Shown here: positions 24,605 to 34,068 of the stretch, one piece after another | Numbering within the stretch: position 1 is the first letter of the stretch | Layout: every line of letters starts with the position of its first letter | DNA from: Hoeflea sp. YIM 152468 | Lineage (GTDB): Bacteria; Pseudomonadota; Alphaproteobacteria; Rhizobiales; Rhizobiaceae | Reading direction: 5' to 3' | Length of the DNA stretch: 64,000 nt | Assembly (NCBI RefSeq): GCF_029210485.1 | Contig: NZ_JARGET010000003.1 | Span: 62,001-126,000 of the forward strand | Program-made: the position numbers and the translations under genes | The notes under the pieces: generated by a model | The model's input: the letters and a program-made list of their open reading frames with translations, nothing else | What the model was told of the DNA's origin: nothing | Database searches by the model: none

Positions 24605-25102
24605 ATGAAACGTTTTGTTTCGGTCGTCGAGATGTTGTCGCGGCTGTGCGGATTGACATCCATGCTGCTGATTGCCGCCTCCACGCTTGTGGTCTCGCAA
24701 ATGGTGTTCATCCGCTATTTTCTCGGCGCGTCCACTGTCTGGCAGACCGAATTCGTCGTCTACGCCATGATCGCCTCCACCTTCATCGGCGCACCCTATG
24801 TGCTGATGCTCAAGGGCCATGTTTCCGTCGACCTGCTGCCGACCCTGCTGGGCGGCAAGGGCAAGCGCCTGCTTGATGTGGTTGCCGCCCTTCTGAGCCT
24901 GGCGTTCTGTGCCCTGCTCGGCCGGTCCGGCTGGGATTATTTTCACGAGGCGCTGTCAAAGGGCTGGACCACCGATACGGTGTGGGCGCTGCCGCTGTGG
25001 ATTCCGCTGCTGCCGCTGCCGCTTGGCATCGGTATCCTGTGCCTGCAATACATCGCCGAAATCTACAAGAACTGGACCACCACCGGGGAGAATCCCGCAT
25101 GA
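24605..25102 (+). CDS. matQ: TRAP transporter small permease, malonate-type (MatQ-like)
   Basis: Scaffold subunit with four hydrophobic segments: SMLLIAASTLVVSQMVFI, VVYAMIASTFIGAPYVLML, VVAALLSLAFCALLG and IPLLPLPLGIGIL. The ATG at 24605 follows AAGGA by a good spacing. Length is 165 residues. Its stop overlaps the start of the large permease by 4 bp. Confidence 0.87.
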   Translation: MKRFVSVVEMLSRLCGLTSMLLIAASTLVVSQMVFIRYFLGASTVWQTEFVVYAMIASTFIGAPYVLMLKGHVSVDLLPTLLGGKGKRLLDVVAALLSLAFCALLGRSGWDYFHEALSKGWTTDTVWALPLWIPLLPLPLGIGILCLQYIAEIYKNWTTTGENPA

Positions 25103-26415
25103 GCCCGCTGGAAATCGGTCTTCTCATTCTCGTCGTGCTGATCGTGCTGTTCGCGATCGGCATGCCCATCGCCTTTGCGCTTGGCGCTGTTTCGATCGGA
25201 ACCCTGCTGCTCATTGACGGCTTCCGCTCGCTCGACATTCTCGGCGAAACCTTCTTCTCCGGGCTTAACTCGTTCACGCTTGTCTCGATCCCGATGTTCA
25301 TCCTGATGGGGGCCGCGGTCTCCAACAGCCCGGCGGGCAAGGACCTCTACGAGGCGCTCGACCGCTGGCTCAACCGCGTGCCCGGCGGCCTGGTGCTGTC
25401 CAACCTGGGGGCCTGCTCGATCTTTTCGGCGCTGTCAGGCTCTTCGCCGGCCACCTGTGCAGCGATTGGTAAGATGGGCATTCCCGAAATGCGCAAGCGC
25501 GGCTATCCCGACGAAATCTCCGCCGGTTCGATTGCCGCCGGCGGCACGCTCGGCATCCTGATTCCGCCATCAATCACCATGATCGTCTACGGCATCGCCA
25601 CCGAAACCTCGATCGGCAGGCTGTTTCTCGCAGGCTTGGTCCCGGGAATGATGCTGACGGCCATTTTCATGGCCTGGACACTGTTTTCATGCTGGCGCAG
25701 CGGCCTGACATTGTCCGATGTGACGCAACATTACTCGCTCAAGCAGAAACTCGAGATCCTGCCGAGGGTGCTGCCGTTTCTGGCGATTGTCGCCGGCATC
25801 CTGTTCGTGCTCTACGGCGGCGTTGCCACGCCCTCGGAAGCTGCCGGTGTCGGCGCCCTGTTCTGCCTGGTGCTGGTGGTCGTGGTCTACAGGATGTTCT
25901 CGGCCAGGCCGTTCTTCTCGATGTTCAAGGATTCAACCAGGGAATCGGTCATGATCATGATGATCATTGCGGCGTCGGAGCTGTTCGCCTTCACCCTGTC
26001 CTCGACCTTTGTCACCCAGAGCATGGCCAACTGGATCTCCGATCTGGAGGTCAACCGCTGGGTGCTGATGGGAATCATCAATGTCTTCCTGCTGATCGCC
26101 GGGTTCTTTCTGCCGCCGGTGGCAGTGATCCTGATGACGGCTCCGATCCTGCTGCCGATCATCACCAGCGCCGGGTTCGATCCCTACTGGTTCGCCGTCA
26201 TCCTCACCATCAACATGGAAATCGGCCTGATCACCCCGCCGGTCGGGCTCAATCTCTACGTCATCAACTCGATCGCGCCGGATATTTCCCTCGGCACCAT
26301 CCTGCGCGGCTCGCTGCCCTATGTGATGTGCATGATCCTTGCCATCGTGATCCTGTGCATCTTCCCCTCGATTGTCACCTTCCTGCCTGAACTGGTGATG
26401 GGGGCGGCACTTTGA
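25099..26415 (+). CDS. matM: TRAP transporter large permease, malonate-type (MatM-like)
   Basis: Channel subunit of 438 residues. The start at 25099 overlaps the small permease stop (ATGA). Family motifs include ALSGSSPATCAAIGKMGIPEM, GTLGILIPPSITMIVYGIATETSIG and NMEIGLITPPVGLNLYVINSIAP. The next gene starts within its stop codon. Confidence 0.92.
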   Translation: MSPLEIGLLILVVLIVLFAIGMPIAFALGAVSIGTLLLIDGFRSLDILGETFFSGLNSFTLVSIPMFILMGAAVSNSPAGKDLYEALDRWLNRVPGGLVLSNLGACSIFSALSGSSPATCAAIGKMGIPEMRKRGYPDEISAGSIAAGGTLGILIPPSITMIVYGIATETSIGRLFLAGLVPGMMLTAIFMAWTLFSCWRSGLTLSDVTQHYSLKQKLEILPRVLPFLAIVAGILFVLYGGVATPSEAAGVGALFCLVLVVVVYRMFSARPFFSMFKDSTRESVMIMMIIAASELFAFTLSSTFVTQSMANWISDLEVNRWVLMGIINVFLLIAGFFLPPVAVILMTAPILLPIITSAGFDPYWFAVILTINMEIGLITPPVGLNLYVINSIAPDISLGTILRGSLPYVMCMILAIVILCIFPSIVTFLPELVMGAAL

Positions 26416-27749
26416 ATCGCTCCGGTTTCTTCTACGATCTGCTGTCGACGCTGTTCGAGCGGCCGGGCATCGCCCGCATCAAGGGCGACGGTCGCTCGAT
26501 CACAGCGCTGTGCGAGGATCTGATCGCCAGCGCCGGCGAGGGGTCGGGCTACAATATGGGCCAGCAGATCCTGTCGCGCTTCAGCGAGTTGACAGCCGAA
26601 GAGGAAATCGCGTTCTTCGACTATCTCAACGAGCAGATGGACCTCGACATCGAGCGGCTACAGGCGCTGACTGCAGCCTACCAGACGGATCGTACGTCCG
26701 AGAATTTCGCCAATCTGCTCGATGCCGCCGAACCCAAACGGCAGGAGTTGCTGCGCCGTATCAACCGGGTGCCGGGTGCCACCGGGGATCTGGTGAAAAT
26801 GCGCGCGCGCCTGCTTAAACTGCTCAGGGACAATCCGCGCTTCGGTCGGACAGATGTGGACTTTCAGCACCTTTTCAGCTCGTGGTTTAACCGGGGCTTC
26901 CTGGTTCCACGGCGGATCCACTGGCAAAGCCCGGCCAACATCCTCGAAAAGATCATCAAGTACGAAGCGGTACACGCCATCAATGACTGGGATGATCTGC
27001 GCCGCCGGGTCGAACCGTCTGACCGCCGCTGCTACGCGTTCTTCCATCCCGCCATGCCCGACGATCCGCTGATCTTTGTCGAGGTGGCACTGGTCAAGGG
27101 CGTACCGGCTTCGGTGCAGGACATTCTGGCGGAAAACCGCGAAATCCTCGCTCCCGAGTCTGCCGACACGGCAGTGTTCTACTCGATCTCCAACTGTCAG
27201 GCCGGGCTTCGCGGCGTATCGTTCGGCAATTCGCTGATCAAACAGGTGGTGGGCAATCTGCAGGCCGAGGTGAAATCGATCAGCAAATTTGTCACCCTGT
27301 CTCCGATTCCGGGTTTCAATCGCTGGCTGCACCAATCCATCGCTCAACATCCCGATCCCGTTGTTGCAGCACAGGACATCGATCTTGCCATCGAGACTGG
27401 TGAACTTGGCGGACTCGCCGAACAGTCACAATGGCTGCGGCGGCAGGCGGCGGATTACCTCATCAACCAGAAGGGCCGAAATGGCATGCCGCTGGACCCG
27501 GTGGCGCGCTTCCATCTCAACAACGGCGCGATGGTGCATGACATCCACGCCGGCGCGGACCTGTCGCCAAACGGGGTCCGTCAGGCCTGCGGCTTGATGG
27601 TCAATTATCTCTACGATCTCAAGAAGATCGACCAGTTCCACGAAGGCTTCGCCGAGGCACACACGGTGTTCACTTCCAAGGACGTCAAGACATTGGCCGA
27701 TGCAGCGGCCACAAACAAGAATGGCAGGAAACTGAAAAATGGCTCGTAA
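26412..27749 (+). CDS. matA: Malonyl-CoA decarboxylase
   Basis: Converts malonyl-CoA to acetyl-CoA and CO2. Family landmarks are an N-terminal helical domain, FHPAMPDDPLIFVEVALVKG, YSISNCQAGLRGVSFGNSLI with the catalytic serine region, and a late His in RFHLNNGAMV. At 445 residues it has the usual length. The start is a TTG overlapping the matM stop (TTGA), which fits tight coupling, although TTG starts need support. It overlaps matB by 11 bp. Confidence 0.93.
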   Translation: MNRSGFFYDLLSTLFERPGIARIKGDGRSITALCEDLIASAGEGSGYNMGQQILSRFSELTAEEEIAFFDYLNEQMDLDIERLQALTAAYQTDRTSENFANLLDAAEPKRQELLRRINRVPGATGDLVKMRARLLKLLRDNPRFGRTDVDFQHLFSSWFNRGFLVPRRIHWQSPANILEKIIKYEAVHAINDWDDLRRRVEPSDRRCYAFFHPAMPDDPLIFVEVALVKGVPASVQDILAENREILAPESADTAVFYSISNCQAGLRGVSFGNSLIKQVVGNLQAEVKSISKFVTLSPIPGFNRWLHQSIAQHPDPVVAAQDIDLAIETGELGGLAEQSQWLRRQAADYLINQKGRNGMPLDPVARFHLNNGAMVHDIHAGADLSPNGVRQACGLMVNYLYDLKKIDQFHEGFAEAHTVFTSKDVKTLADAAATNKNGRKLKNGS

Positions 27750-29286
27750 TTTTCTCTTTGACGGATTGCTCGCCGACAAGCTGGACACCCCGGAAGGCCG
27801 GAGCAAGCTGTTTGCGACACTTCCCGATGACGGGCGACATTACTCCTATGGCGATGTCGAGGATGTCTCCGGCCGTTTTGCCAATGTCCTTGTCGGTCTC
27901 GGGGTCAAGCCTGGCGACCGGGTGGCGGTGCAGGTGCAGAAATCCATCGAAGCGATCATGCTGTATCTGGCCGTGGTGCGCGCCGGAGCCGTGTTTCTGC
28001 CACTGAACACCGGCTACACGCCGGCGGAGGTCGAATATTTCCTCGGCAATGCGACGCCGCGAATCTTTGTCTGCGACCCGGCAAAGCGGACCGATTACGA
28101 GGCGCTGACGGCCAAGCTCGGCATCGGGCTTGAAACCATGGGCGTGTGGCAGAACCACGACATCAGCGCCGGATCGCTCAGTGATGCCGGACTGGCCGCA
28201 CCAACCGCGTTCAAGACCGTCCCGCGTGCGGCTGACGACCTGGCAGCAATTCTTTACACCTCCGGCACGACCGGGCGGTCGAAGGGCGCGATGCTGACCC
28301 ATGACAATCTGCTGTCCAATGCCGAGACACTGGTGCAGTTCTGGCGCTTTAGCAGTGGTGATGTGCTGCTGCACGCGCTGCCGATCTTTCACACCCACGG
28401 CCTGTTCGTTGCCACCAACACGGTACTGAGCGTCGGCGCATCGCTGATCTTCCTGCCGGCTTTCAGCGCCGAGGCGATCATCGCCAACATTCCCGATGCC
28501 ACAGCGCTGATGGGCGTCCCGACCTTCTACACCCGGCTGCTTGATGATCCCGGCTTCACCGCCGACCTGGTTCGCCACATGCGGCTGTTCGTATCCGGCA
28601 GCGCGCCATTGCTGTCCGAGACCCATGTCCAGTTCGAGCAGCGCACCGGCCACCGCATCCTTGAGCGCTACGGCATGACCGAAACCAACATGAGCACGTC
28701 CAACCCCTATGAGGGCGAACGCCGCGCCGGTACGGTCGGCTTTCCGCTGCCCGGCGTGGCGCTGCGCATTGTCGATGCCGAGAGCGGCAAGGCATTGCCG
28801 CAAGGCGAGATCGGCATCATCGAGGTCAAGGGGCCCAATGTGTTTGCCGGCTACTGGGAGATGCCGGAAAAGACGAAGGAGGAGTTCCGCGATGACGGCT
28901 TCTTCATCACCGGTGACGTCGGGGTCATCGACGCTGATGGCTATGTGCAGATTGTCGGCCGCTCCAAGGACCTGATCATTTCCGGCGGGTACAACATCTA
29001 TCCCAAGGAACTCGAACTGCTGCTGGACGAGGAAGAGGGCGTGCTTGAATCGGCTGTCATCGGCGTGCCGCAGGCCGATTTCGGCGAGGGCGTGGTGGCT
29101 GTGCTGGTGCCCAGGCCGGGGGCGCAGCTCGAGGAGGCGGTGATCCTCGACAGCATCAAGCCCAAGATTGCCCGCTTCAAGCAACCCAGGCGCATTATTG
29201 TGCTGGATGAGCTGCCACGCAACACCATGGGCAAGGTCCAGAAGAACGTGCTGCGCGAGGCCTACAAGAGGTTGCTGCAAAGCTGA
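27739..29286 (+). CDS. matB: Malonyl-CoA synthetase (malonate--CoA ligase)
   Basis: Activates malonate to malonyl-CoA with ATP. An AMP-forming acyl-CoA synthetase of 515 residues, with the P-loop LYTSGTTGRSKGAMLTH, the YGMTET motif, the STGD-like FITGDVG and the hinge GRSKDLIISGGYNIYP, and a catalytic Lys near the C-terminus in RNTMGKVQK. GGCAGGAAAC precedes the ATG. Context with the decarboxylase and the TRAP importer gives a complete malonate-to-acetyl-CoA route. Confidence 0.94.
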   Translation: MARNFLFDGLLADKLDTPEGRSKLFATLPDDGRHYSYGDVEDVSGRFANVLVGLGVKPGDRVAVQVQKSIEAIMLYLAVVRAGAVFLPLNTGYTPAEVEYFLGNATPRIFVCDPAKRTDYEALTAKLGIGLETMGVWQNHDISAGSLSDAGLAAPTAFKTVPRAADDLAAILYTSGTTGRSKGAMLTHDNLLSNAETLVQFWRFSSGDVLLHALPIFHTHGLFVATNTVLSVGASLIFLPAFSAEAIIANIPDATALMGVPTFYTRLLDDPGFTADLVRHMRLFVSGSAPLLSETHVQFEQRTGHRILERYGMTETNMSTSNPYEGERRAGTVGFPLPGVALRIVDAESGKALPQGEIGIIEVKGPNVFAGYWEMPEKTKEEFRDDGFFITGDVGVIDADGYVQIVGRSKDLIISGGYNIYPKELELLLDEEEGVLESAVIGVPQADFGEGVVAVLVPRPGAQLEEAVILDSIKPKIARFKQPRRIIVLDELPRNTMGKVQKNVLREAYKRLLQS

Positions 29287-29633
29287 AGCGGCGTGCGCTG
29301 TGATGCCTCCCGCTGCGAAAGGCACAACGAACATCGGCGCTGGCTGGTGCTGATGGGAACAGCCTGGCCCGTGGCTCGGATGTTTCCGGTTCGACGGCTG
29401 TGATTCCTTCATGCTCAGCCCCGTCCTGGGCCGATGGGGATAATTCTGCACGCGGCAAGATTGACGGCGGCGACCTGTACGAGGCGGCTTTGCGAGTCGC
29501 CTCGAAACCGATATACCCAATCTGGAACCAGACTTCCCAGGGGCGGACACACTGCCCACTCAGGCTCAATCGGGCGGCGCGGCTGGTCGCAATTGGCAAG
29601 CAGCGCGTTCAGAACACGTAGAAAGTAGCAAAA
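29287..29633. other. Intergenic region upstream of gabT
   Basis: No gene recognised. A promoter-like pair TTGCGA (29490-29495) and TATACC (29512-29517), 16 bp apart, could drive gabTD. No operator or riboswitch was identified. Confidence 0.4.
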
Positions 29634-30929
29634 ATGGGTAAAAACGCGGCCATTCAAACGCGCAAGACGGACGCCATTGCGCGCGGCGTGGGCATGATGA
29701 CTCAAATCTATGCCGACCGAGCGGAGAACGCCGAAATCTGGGATGTCGAAGGAACCCGTTACATCGATTTCGCCGCAGGAATTGCCGTGGTCAATACCGG
29801 CCACCGCCACCCCAAAATCATCGACGCGGTGAAGGCACAGCTCGACCGGTTCACCCACACCTGCCATCAGGTCGTGCCCTACGAGAATTATGTTCATCTG
29901 GCCGAACGGCTGAACACGCTGGTGTCCGGCGACTTTGACAAGAAGACCGTATTCGTGACCACCGGCGCGGAAGCTGTCGAGAACGCCATCAAGATTGCCC
30001 GCGCCGCCACCGGCCGCGCAGCCATCATCTCCTTTTCCGGCGGCTTTCACGGCCGAACCTTCATGGGCATGGCGCTGACCGGCAAGGTGTTTCCCTACAA
30101 GGCGGGCTTCGGTGCGATGCCGTCCGATGTCTATCACGTCCCCTTCCCGGCCGAGCTGCACAATGTTTCGGTCGAGCAATCGCTGGCAGCGCTTGAAACC
30201 CTGTTCAAGGCGGATGTCGATCCGGCGCGGGTGGCAGCAATCATTCTGGAGCCGGTTCAGGGCGAAGGCGGCTTTTACGAAGTGCCGGCAGGCTTTTTCA
30301 AACAGCTGCGCGACATCTGCGACAAACACGGCATCCTGCTGATCGCCGACGAGATCCAGACCGGGTTTGCCCGGACCGGCAAGATGTTTGCCATGGAGCA
30401 TCATGGCGTCGCGCCGGATCTGACAACAATGGCCAAGGGGCTGGCCGGCGGCTTTCCGCTCGCCGCAGTCACCGGTCGCGCCAGCATCATGGATGCGGCC
30501 AACCCGGGCGGGCTCGGAGGCACCTATGGCGGCAATCCGATCGGAATAGCCGCAGCTCATGCGGTGCTTGACGTGATCGACGAGGAAGGGCTTTGCGAAC
30601 GCGCCATGCTGCTCGGCAACAGGCTGAAGCAGCGACTTCAGGGCATTCGCGAGGACGTGCCGGAGATCGTCGACATTCGCGGTCCCGGCTTCATGAATGC
30701 CGTCGAATTCAACGACGCCAAATCGGGAAAACCAAGCCCGGACTTCGCCAATGCGGTCAAGAACCGCGCCCTTGAAAAAGGCCTGATCCTGCTCACCTGT
30801 GGTGTGCATGCCAACGTCATCCGCTTCCTGTCACCGATAACCATTCAGGATCCGGTGTTCCAGGAAGCGCTGGACCTTCTTGAAGCGTCCATTCGTGAAG
30901 TTCACTCAGAAATCGGAGCCAATGCCTGA
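29634..30929 (+). CDS. gabT: 4-aminobutyrate aminotransferase
   Basis: PLP enzyme transferring the amino group of GABA to 2-oxoglutarate, giving succinate semialdehyde. Class III motifs are present: VTTGAEAVENAIKIARAATGR, ILEPVQGEGGFYEVP, ADEIQTGFARTGKMFAMEHHGVAPDL and the PLP lysine in TMAKGLAGGFPL. Its 431 residues are typical. It overlaps gabD by one base (TGATG). Related enzymes for 5-aminovalerate cannot be excluded. Confidence 0.92.
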   Translation: MGKNAAIQTRKTDAIARGVGMMTQIYADRAENAEIWDVEGTRYIDFAAGIAVVNTGHRHPKIIDAVKAQLDRFTHTCHQVVPYENYVHLAERLNTLVSGDFDKKTVFVTTGAEAVENAIKIARAATGRAAIISFSGGFHGRTFMGMALTGKVFPYKAGFGAMPSDVYHVPFPAELHNVSVEQSLAALETLFKADVDPARVAAIILEPVQGEGGFYEVPAGFFKQLRDICDKHGILLIADEIQTGFARTGKMFAMEHHGVAPDLTTMAKGLAGGFPLAAVTGRASIMDAANPGGLGGTYGGNPIGIAAAHAVLDVIDEEGLCERAMLLGNRLKQRLQGIREDVPEIVDIRGPGFMNAVEFNDAKSGKPSPDFANAVKNRALEKGLILLTCGVHANVIRFLSPITIQDPVFQEALDLLEASIREVHSEIGANA

Positions 30930-32407
30930 TGACCAACACTCCTCTTGCAGAGATTTTGAAAAACCCCGAACTGCTGGTCAGCGCGGCGCTGGTCGGTGGC
31001 TCCTGGATGGAAACTGCACCCAGCGGCAAGACCTTTGAGGTCCTCAATCCTTCCACCGGCGCCGTCATCACCACGCTGCCCGATCTGGGTGTGGAGGAAG
31101 CGCGGACTGCAATTGATGCGGCCTATGCAGCGCAAAAGGACTGGGCCAGGAAGACCGGCAAGGAACGCAGCGCAGTCCTTCGCAAACTGTTTGATCTGAT
31201 GGTCGCAAACGCCGACGATCTGGGCGCCATCCTGACCGCGGAAATGGGCAAGCCCTTTCCGGAAGCCAAGGGCGAGGTGCTTTATGGCGCCAGCTTCATC
31301 GAGTGGTTCGCCGAGGAAGCCAAGCGCGTCTATGGCGACGTCATTCCGGGTCACCAGCCGGACAAGCGCATCATCGTGATCAAACAGCCGGTCGGGGTCG
31401 TCGCCGCCATCACACCGTGGAATTTTCCCAATGCGATGATCGCGCGCAAGCTTGGACCGGCGCTTGCCGTCGGTTGCGGCTTCATTTCCAAGCCCGCCGG
31501 CGAGACCCCGCTGTCAGCCCTGGCGATGGCGAAGCTTGCTGAAGACGCCGGCCTGCCCAAGGGGCTGCTGAGTGTCATCACCTCGAAGTCCAGCGCAGCG
31601 ATCGGACAGGAGTTCTGCTCCAACGACAAGGTCCGCAAGATCACATTTACCGGCTCCACCGAAGTCGGACGGATCTTGATGCGGCAATCAGCCGACCAGA
31701 TCAAGAAGACATCGATGGAACTGGGCGGCAACGCGCCTTTCATCGTGTTTGACGACGCCGATCTCGATGCCGCCGTCGAAGGCGCCATGATCTCGAAATA
31801 CCGCAACAACGGCCAGACCTGCGTCTGCGCCAACCGGATCTACGTCCAGTCAGGCGTTTATGACGCATTTGCCGAAAAACTCGCAATTGCTGTCGGCAAG
31901 ATGAAGATCGGCGACGGCTTTGGCGACGGTGTCACCACCGGACCGCTGATCAGCGAAGATGCGGTGAGCAAGGTCATCGATCATATCGCCGACGCCACCG
32001 ACAAGGGCGCCAAGGTGTTGACCGGCGGCAAGCGTCACGAACTTGGCGGAACCTTCTTCCAGCCGACAATTCTCACCGGTGTGACCCGCGAGATGAAGGT
32101 TGCGGACGAGGAAACCTTCGGCCCGGTGGCACCGCTGTTCAAGTTTGACAGCGTCGAGGATGTGATCGAGCAGGCCAATGACACGATCTTCGGACTGGCG
32201 TCCTATTTCTACGCCAATGACCTGTCCAAGGTCTGGCAGGTAGCCGAAGCGCTGGAATATGGCATGGTCGGCGTCAATACCGGCCTGATCTCGACCGAGG
32301 TCGCGCCGTTCGGCGGCGTCAAGCAATCAGGTCAGGGCCGCGAAGGCTCGAAGTATGGCTGCGACGACTATCTGGAGATGAAATACATCTGCCTCGGCGG
32401 TATCTGA
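30929..32407 (+). CDS. gabD: Succinate-semialdehyde dehydrogenase (NAD(P)+)
   Basis: Oxidises succinate semialdehyde to succinate. Aldehyde dehydrogenase signatures are ITPWNFPNAMIARKLGPALAV, the general-base Glu in SMELGGNAPF and the catalytic Cys in NNGQTCVCANR. Length is 492 residues. It is translationally coupled to gabT, and together they feed GABA carbon into the TCA cycle. Confidence 0.93.
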   Translation: MTNTPLAEILKNPELLVSAALVGGSWMETAPSGKTFEVLNPSTGAVITTLPDLGVEEARTAIDAAYAAQKDWARKTGKERSAVLRKLFDLMVANADDLGAILTAEMGKPFPEAKGEVLYGASFIEWFAEEAKRVYGDVIPGHQPDKRIIVIKQPVGVVAAITPWNFPNAMIARKLGPALAVGCGFISKPAGETPLSALAMAKLAEDAGLPKGLLSVITSKSSAAIGQEFCSNDKVRKITFTGSTEVGRILMRQSADQIKKTSMELGGNAPFIVFDDADLDAAVEGAMISKYRNNGQTCVCANRIYVQSGVYDAFAEKLAIAVGKMKIGDGFGDGVTTGPLISEDAVSKVIDHIADATDKGAKVLTGGKRHELGGTFFQPTILTGVTREMKVADEETFGPVAPLFKFDSVEDVIEQANDTIFGLASYFYANDLSKVWQVAEALEYGMVGVNTGLISTEVAPFGGVKQSGQGREGSKYGCDDYLEMKYICLGGI

Positions 32408-32418
32408 TTTCCTGATCA

Positions 32419-32454
32419 TGGCCAGGGTGCGGGTTCAGTCTCCGGCCCTGGTCA
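32419..32454 (+). terminator. Possible hairpin terminator after gabD
   Basis: TGGCCAGGG and CCCTGGTCA form a nine-pair stem with one G-T wobble and an 18-base loop just behind the gabD stop. No T-run follows, so the assignment is weak. Confidence 0.3.
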
Positions 32455-32552
32455 ACAGGATCGGCCATGCGGCCTTGCCACGCTGCGCACCCAATCGGAT
32501 GCGCGGCGTTGTTTCGCTTTGACACAGCGCATCGGGCATTGACGGGAATTTC

Positions 32553-33632
32553 CTATTCCCAATCAGTCCCGGCCGGAGGCCGGTCACGGCTGGCTTCAAC
32601 CTTGATCGCCTCATCGGCCTCGGCGATATCATCGGATGACGGTTCGGGGGGTGGATCATTGTGATCCGTGCCGGTCAAAGCCAGACGATAAAACATCGGG
32701 AAGTGATCGGAACCGACAAACCGCTGCCGGGCGAGCGAAACCAGTTCAAAATGATGCGAATGGAAAATATGATCGAGCGGCCAGCGCAGGAACCAGTACC
32801 GGGCGTCGAACGAATTGAACATGCCGCGACCCTGGCGCGGATCGAGAAGTCCTGAAATCCGCAGGAACCGGCGGGTTGTCCGGGACCAGGCGACGTCATT
32901 GAGATCGCCGGTGACGATGACCGGCAGGTTTTCGCCCCGCGCCTTCTTGGCGACGATCAGAATTTCTGCATCGCGGCCGAGCGTATCGCGGTTTGGCAAT
33001 GGCGGCTCCGGGTGGAGTGCGATCAGCCGGACCCGCCGGCCTCCGGGCAATTCGACCAGGCAGAAAATGCTCGGCACTTCCTCATTGAGCAAGAACTGAA
33101 CCTCGTGCGCGGCAAGCGGAAAACGGCTTGCCAGGATCATGCCGTAGCTGTCTTGCTGTGGCTGCTCGATCCTCTCGCGATACCCGGAAAGACATGGCCG
33201 GAGCGCATCCGCCCAGGCCTGGTCGGTCTCCATGAACACAGCTATGTCGGGTTCGGTGTCGCGGACCAGGTCGATGACGCGCTGATAATCGCGGTTGCCC
33301 TGTTTGACGTTGCAGGCGAGCACCGAAATCATCGGCACGGCATCGCTGTCTCCGGCAAAGCTTGCCGTCTGCACCGGCCATAACGGTGTGAACCGCACCA
33401 CATAGACAAGCTGAATGGCGCTTGCCACACCGGCCATGATTACCGCGGCAATCAGCGGCGGCGTCAGTGATCCGAAAAGCACCGCCACGATGATGACAGA
33501 TGCCGATACGCCGATCACCTGCAACCGGCCAAAATCGAAAGATCTCACCAAGCCGTGGCCAAACGGCAAAAGAGGAACCAGGCTGGCCACCAGGCAGACA
33601 GCAGCCAGACCGCCAAGAATGATGTCGATCAC
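32553..33632 (-). CDS. Membrane-anchored endonuclease/exonuclease/phosphatase family protein
   Basis: About the first 85 residues form three hydrophobic segments (IILGGLAAVCLVASLV, VIGVSASVIIVAVLFG and AAVIMAGVASAIQLVYVV). An EEP-fold domain follows with NVKQGNRDY, ETD, LIALHPEPP, VTGDLNDVAWS and a final GSDHFPM, all catalytic-type residues of the DNase I/phosphatase superfamily. The role is unknown: phosphodiesterase or nuclease acting at the membrane. It overlaps the upstream small gene by 4 bp, so the two are co-expressed. Confidence 0.85.
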   Translation of the reverse strand: MIDIILGGLAAVCLVASLVPLLPFGHGLVRSFDFGRLQVIGVSASVIIVAVLFGSLTPPLIAAVIMAGVASAIQLVYVVRFTPLWPVQTASFAGDSDAVPMISVLACNVKQGNRDYQRVIDLVRDTEPDIAVFMETDQAWADALRPCLSGYRERIEQPQQDSYGMILASRFPLAAHEVQFLLNEEVPSIFCLVELPGGRRVRLIALHPEPPLPNRDTLGRDAEILIVAKKARGENLPVIVTGDLNDVAWSRTTRRFLRISGLLDPRQGRGMFNSFDARYWFLRWPLDHIFHSHHFELVSLARQRFVGSDHFPMFYRLALTGTDHNDPPPEPSSDDIAEADEAIKVEASRDRPPAGTDWE

Positions 33633-33910
33633 GCGCCTGCCCCGGCTCCCGGCATCCGGAACCTCATGCCAAACACCAATATGCGCTCGCGATCTTCAAC
33701 AGCAAGGTCGCGGTCGACGGGATCCAGGGACTGTCTGCCAGCCAGAGTAGCGCGCAAGCTTTTGCTGGTTGGCGCCAGCAACGGGTCGATCTCGACGCGG
33801 GCTGCAGTGACCGCGCTGTCGCGCCGTGTGTACGGCCCGGTGTAGCGGCTGCCCAGCTTGTAGTACCAGCCGCCTCTCCAGTTTTCGATTTCGAACAAAG
33901 GCTCGTTCAT
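33629..33910 (-). CDS. Small conserved hypothetical protein, 93 residues
   Basis: I do not recognise a named domain. The start at 33910 is chosen for GGAGCGAG upstream; a longer frame to 34090 would overlap the opposite gene. The N-terminal half (FEIENWRGGWYYKLGSRYTGPY) is rich in aromatics and looks like a compact beta fold. It overlaps the EEP-family gene by 4 bp (ATGA), so a shared function is likely. Confidence 0.6.
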   Translation of the reverse strand: MNEPLFEIENWRGGWYYKLGSRYTGPYTRRDSAVTAARVEIDPLLAPTSKSLRATLAGRQSLDPVDRDLAVEDRERILVFGMRFRMPGAGAGA

Positions 33911-34068
33911 CGCGCTCGCTCCAGTAACAGGATTGTGCCTGTCAACGCCGTATCCGGCCGCTTGTTCCCCCCGATCATCCGTCGATGTCGATGGGAACTT
34001 CCTTGTCCCTTGCCCGTTTAGCTCTGCAACCCGCCTGTTGAGACCCTTGGAGAGTGAGTGACGTACCA

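Noticed and set aside
27685-29559. A 624-codon frame antisense to matB
   Set aside because: A high-GC shadow frame. matB carries every adenylating-enzyme motif on the other strand.
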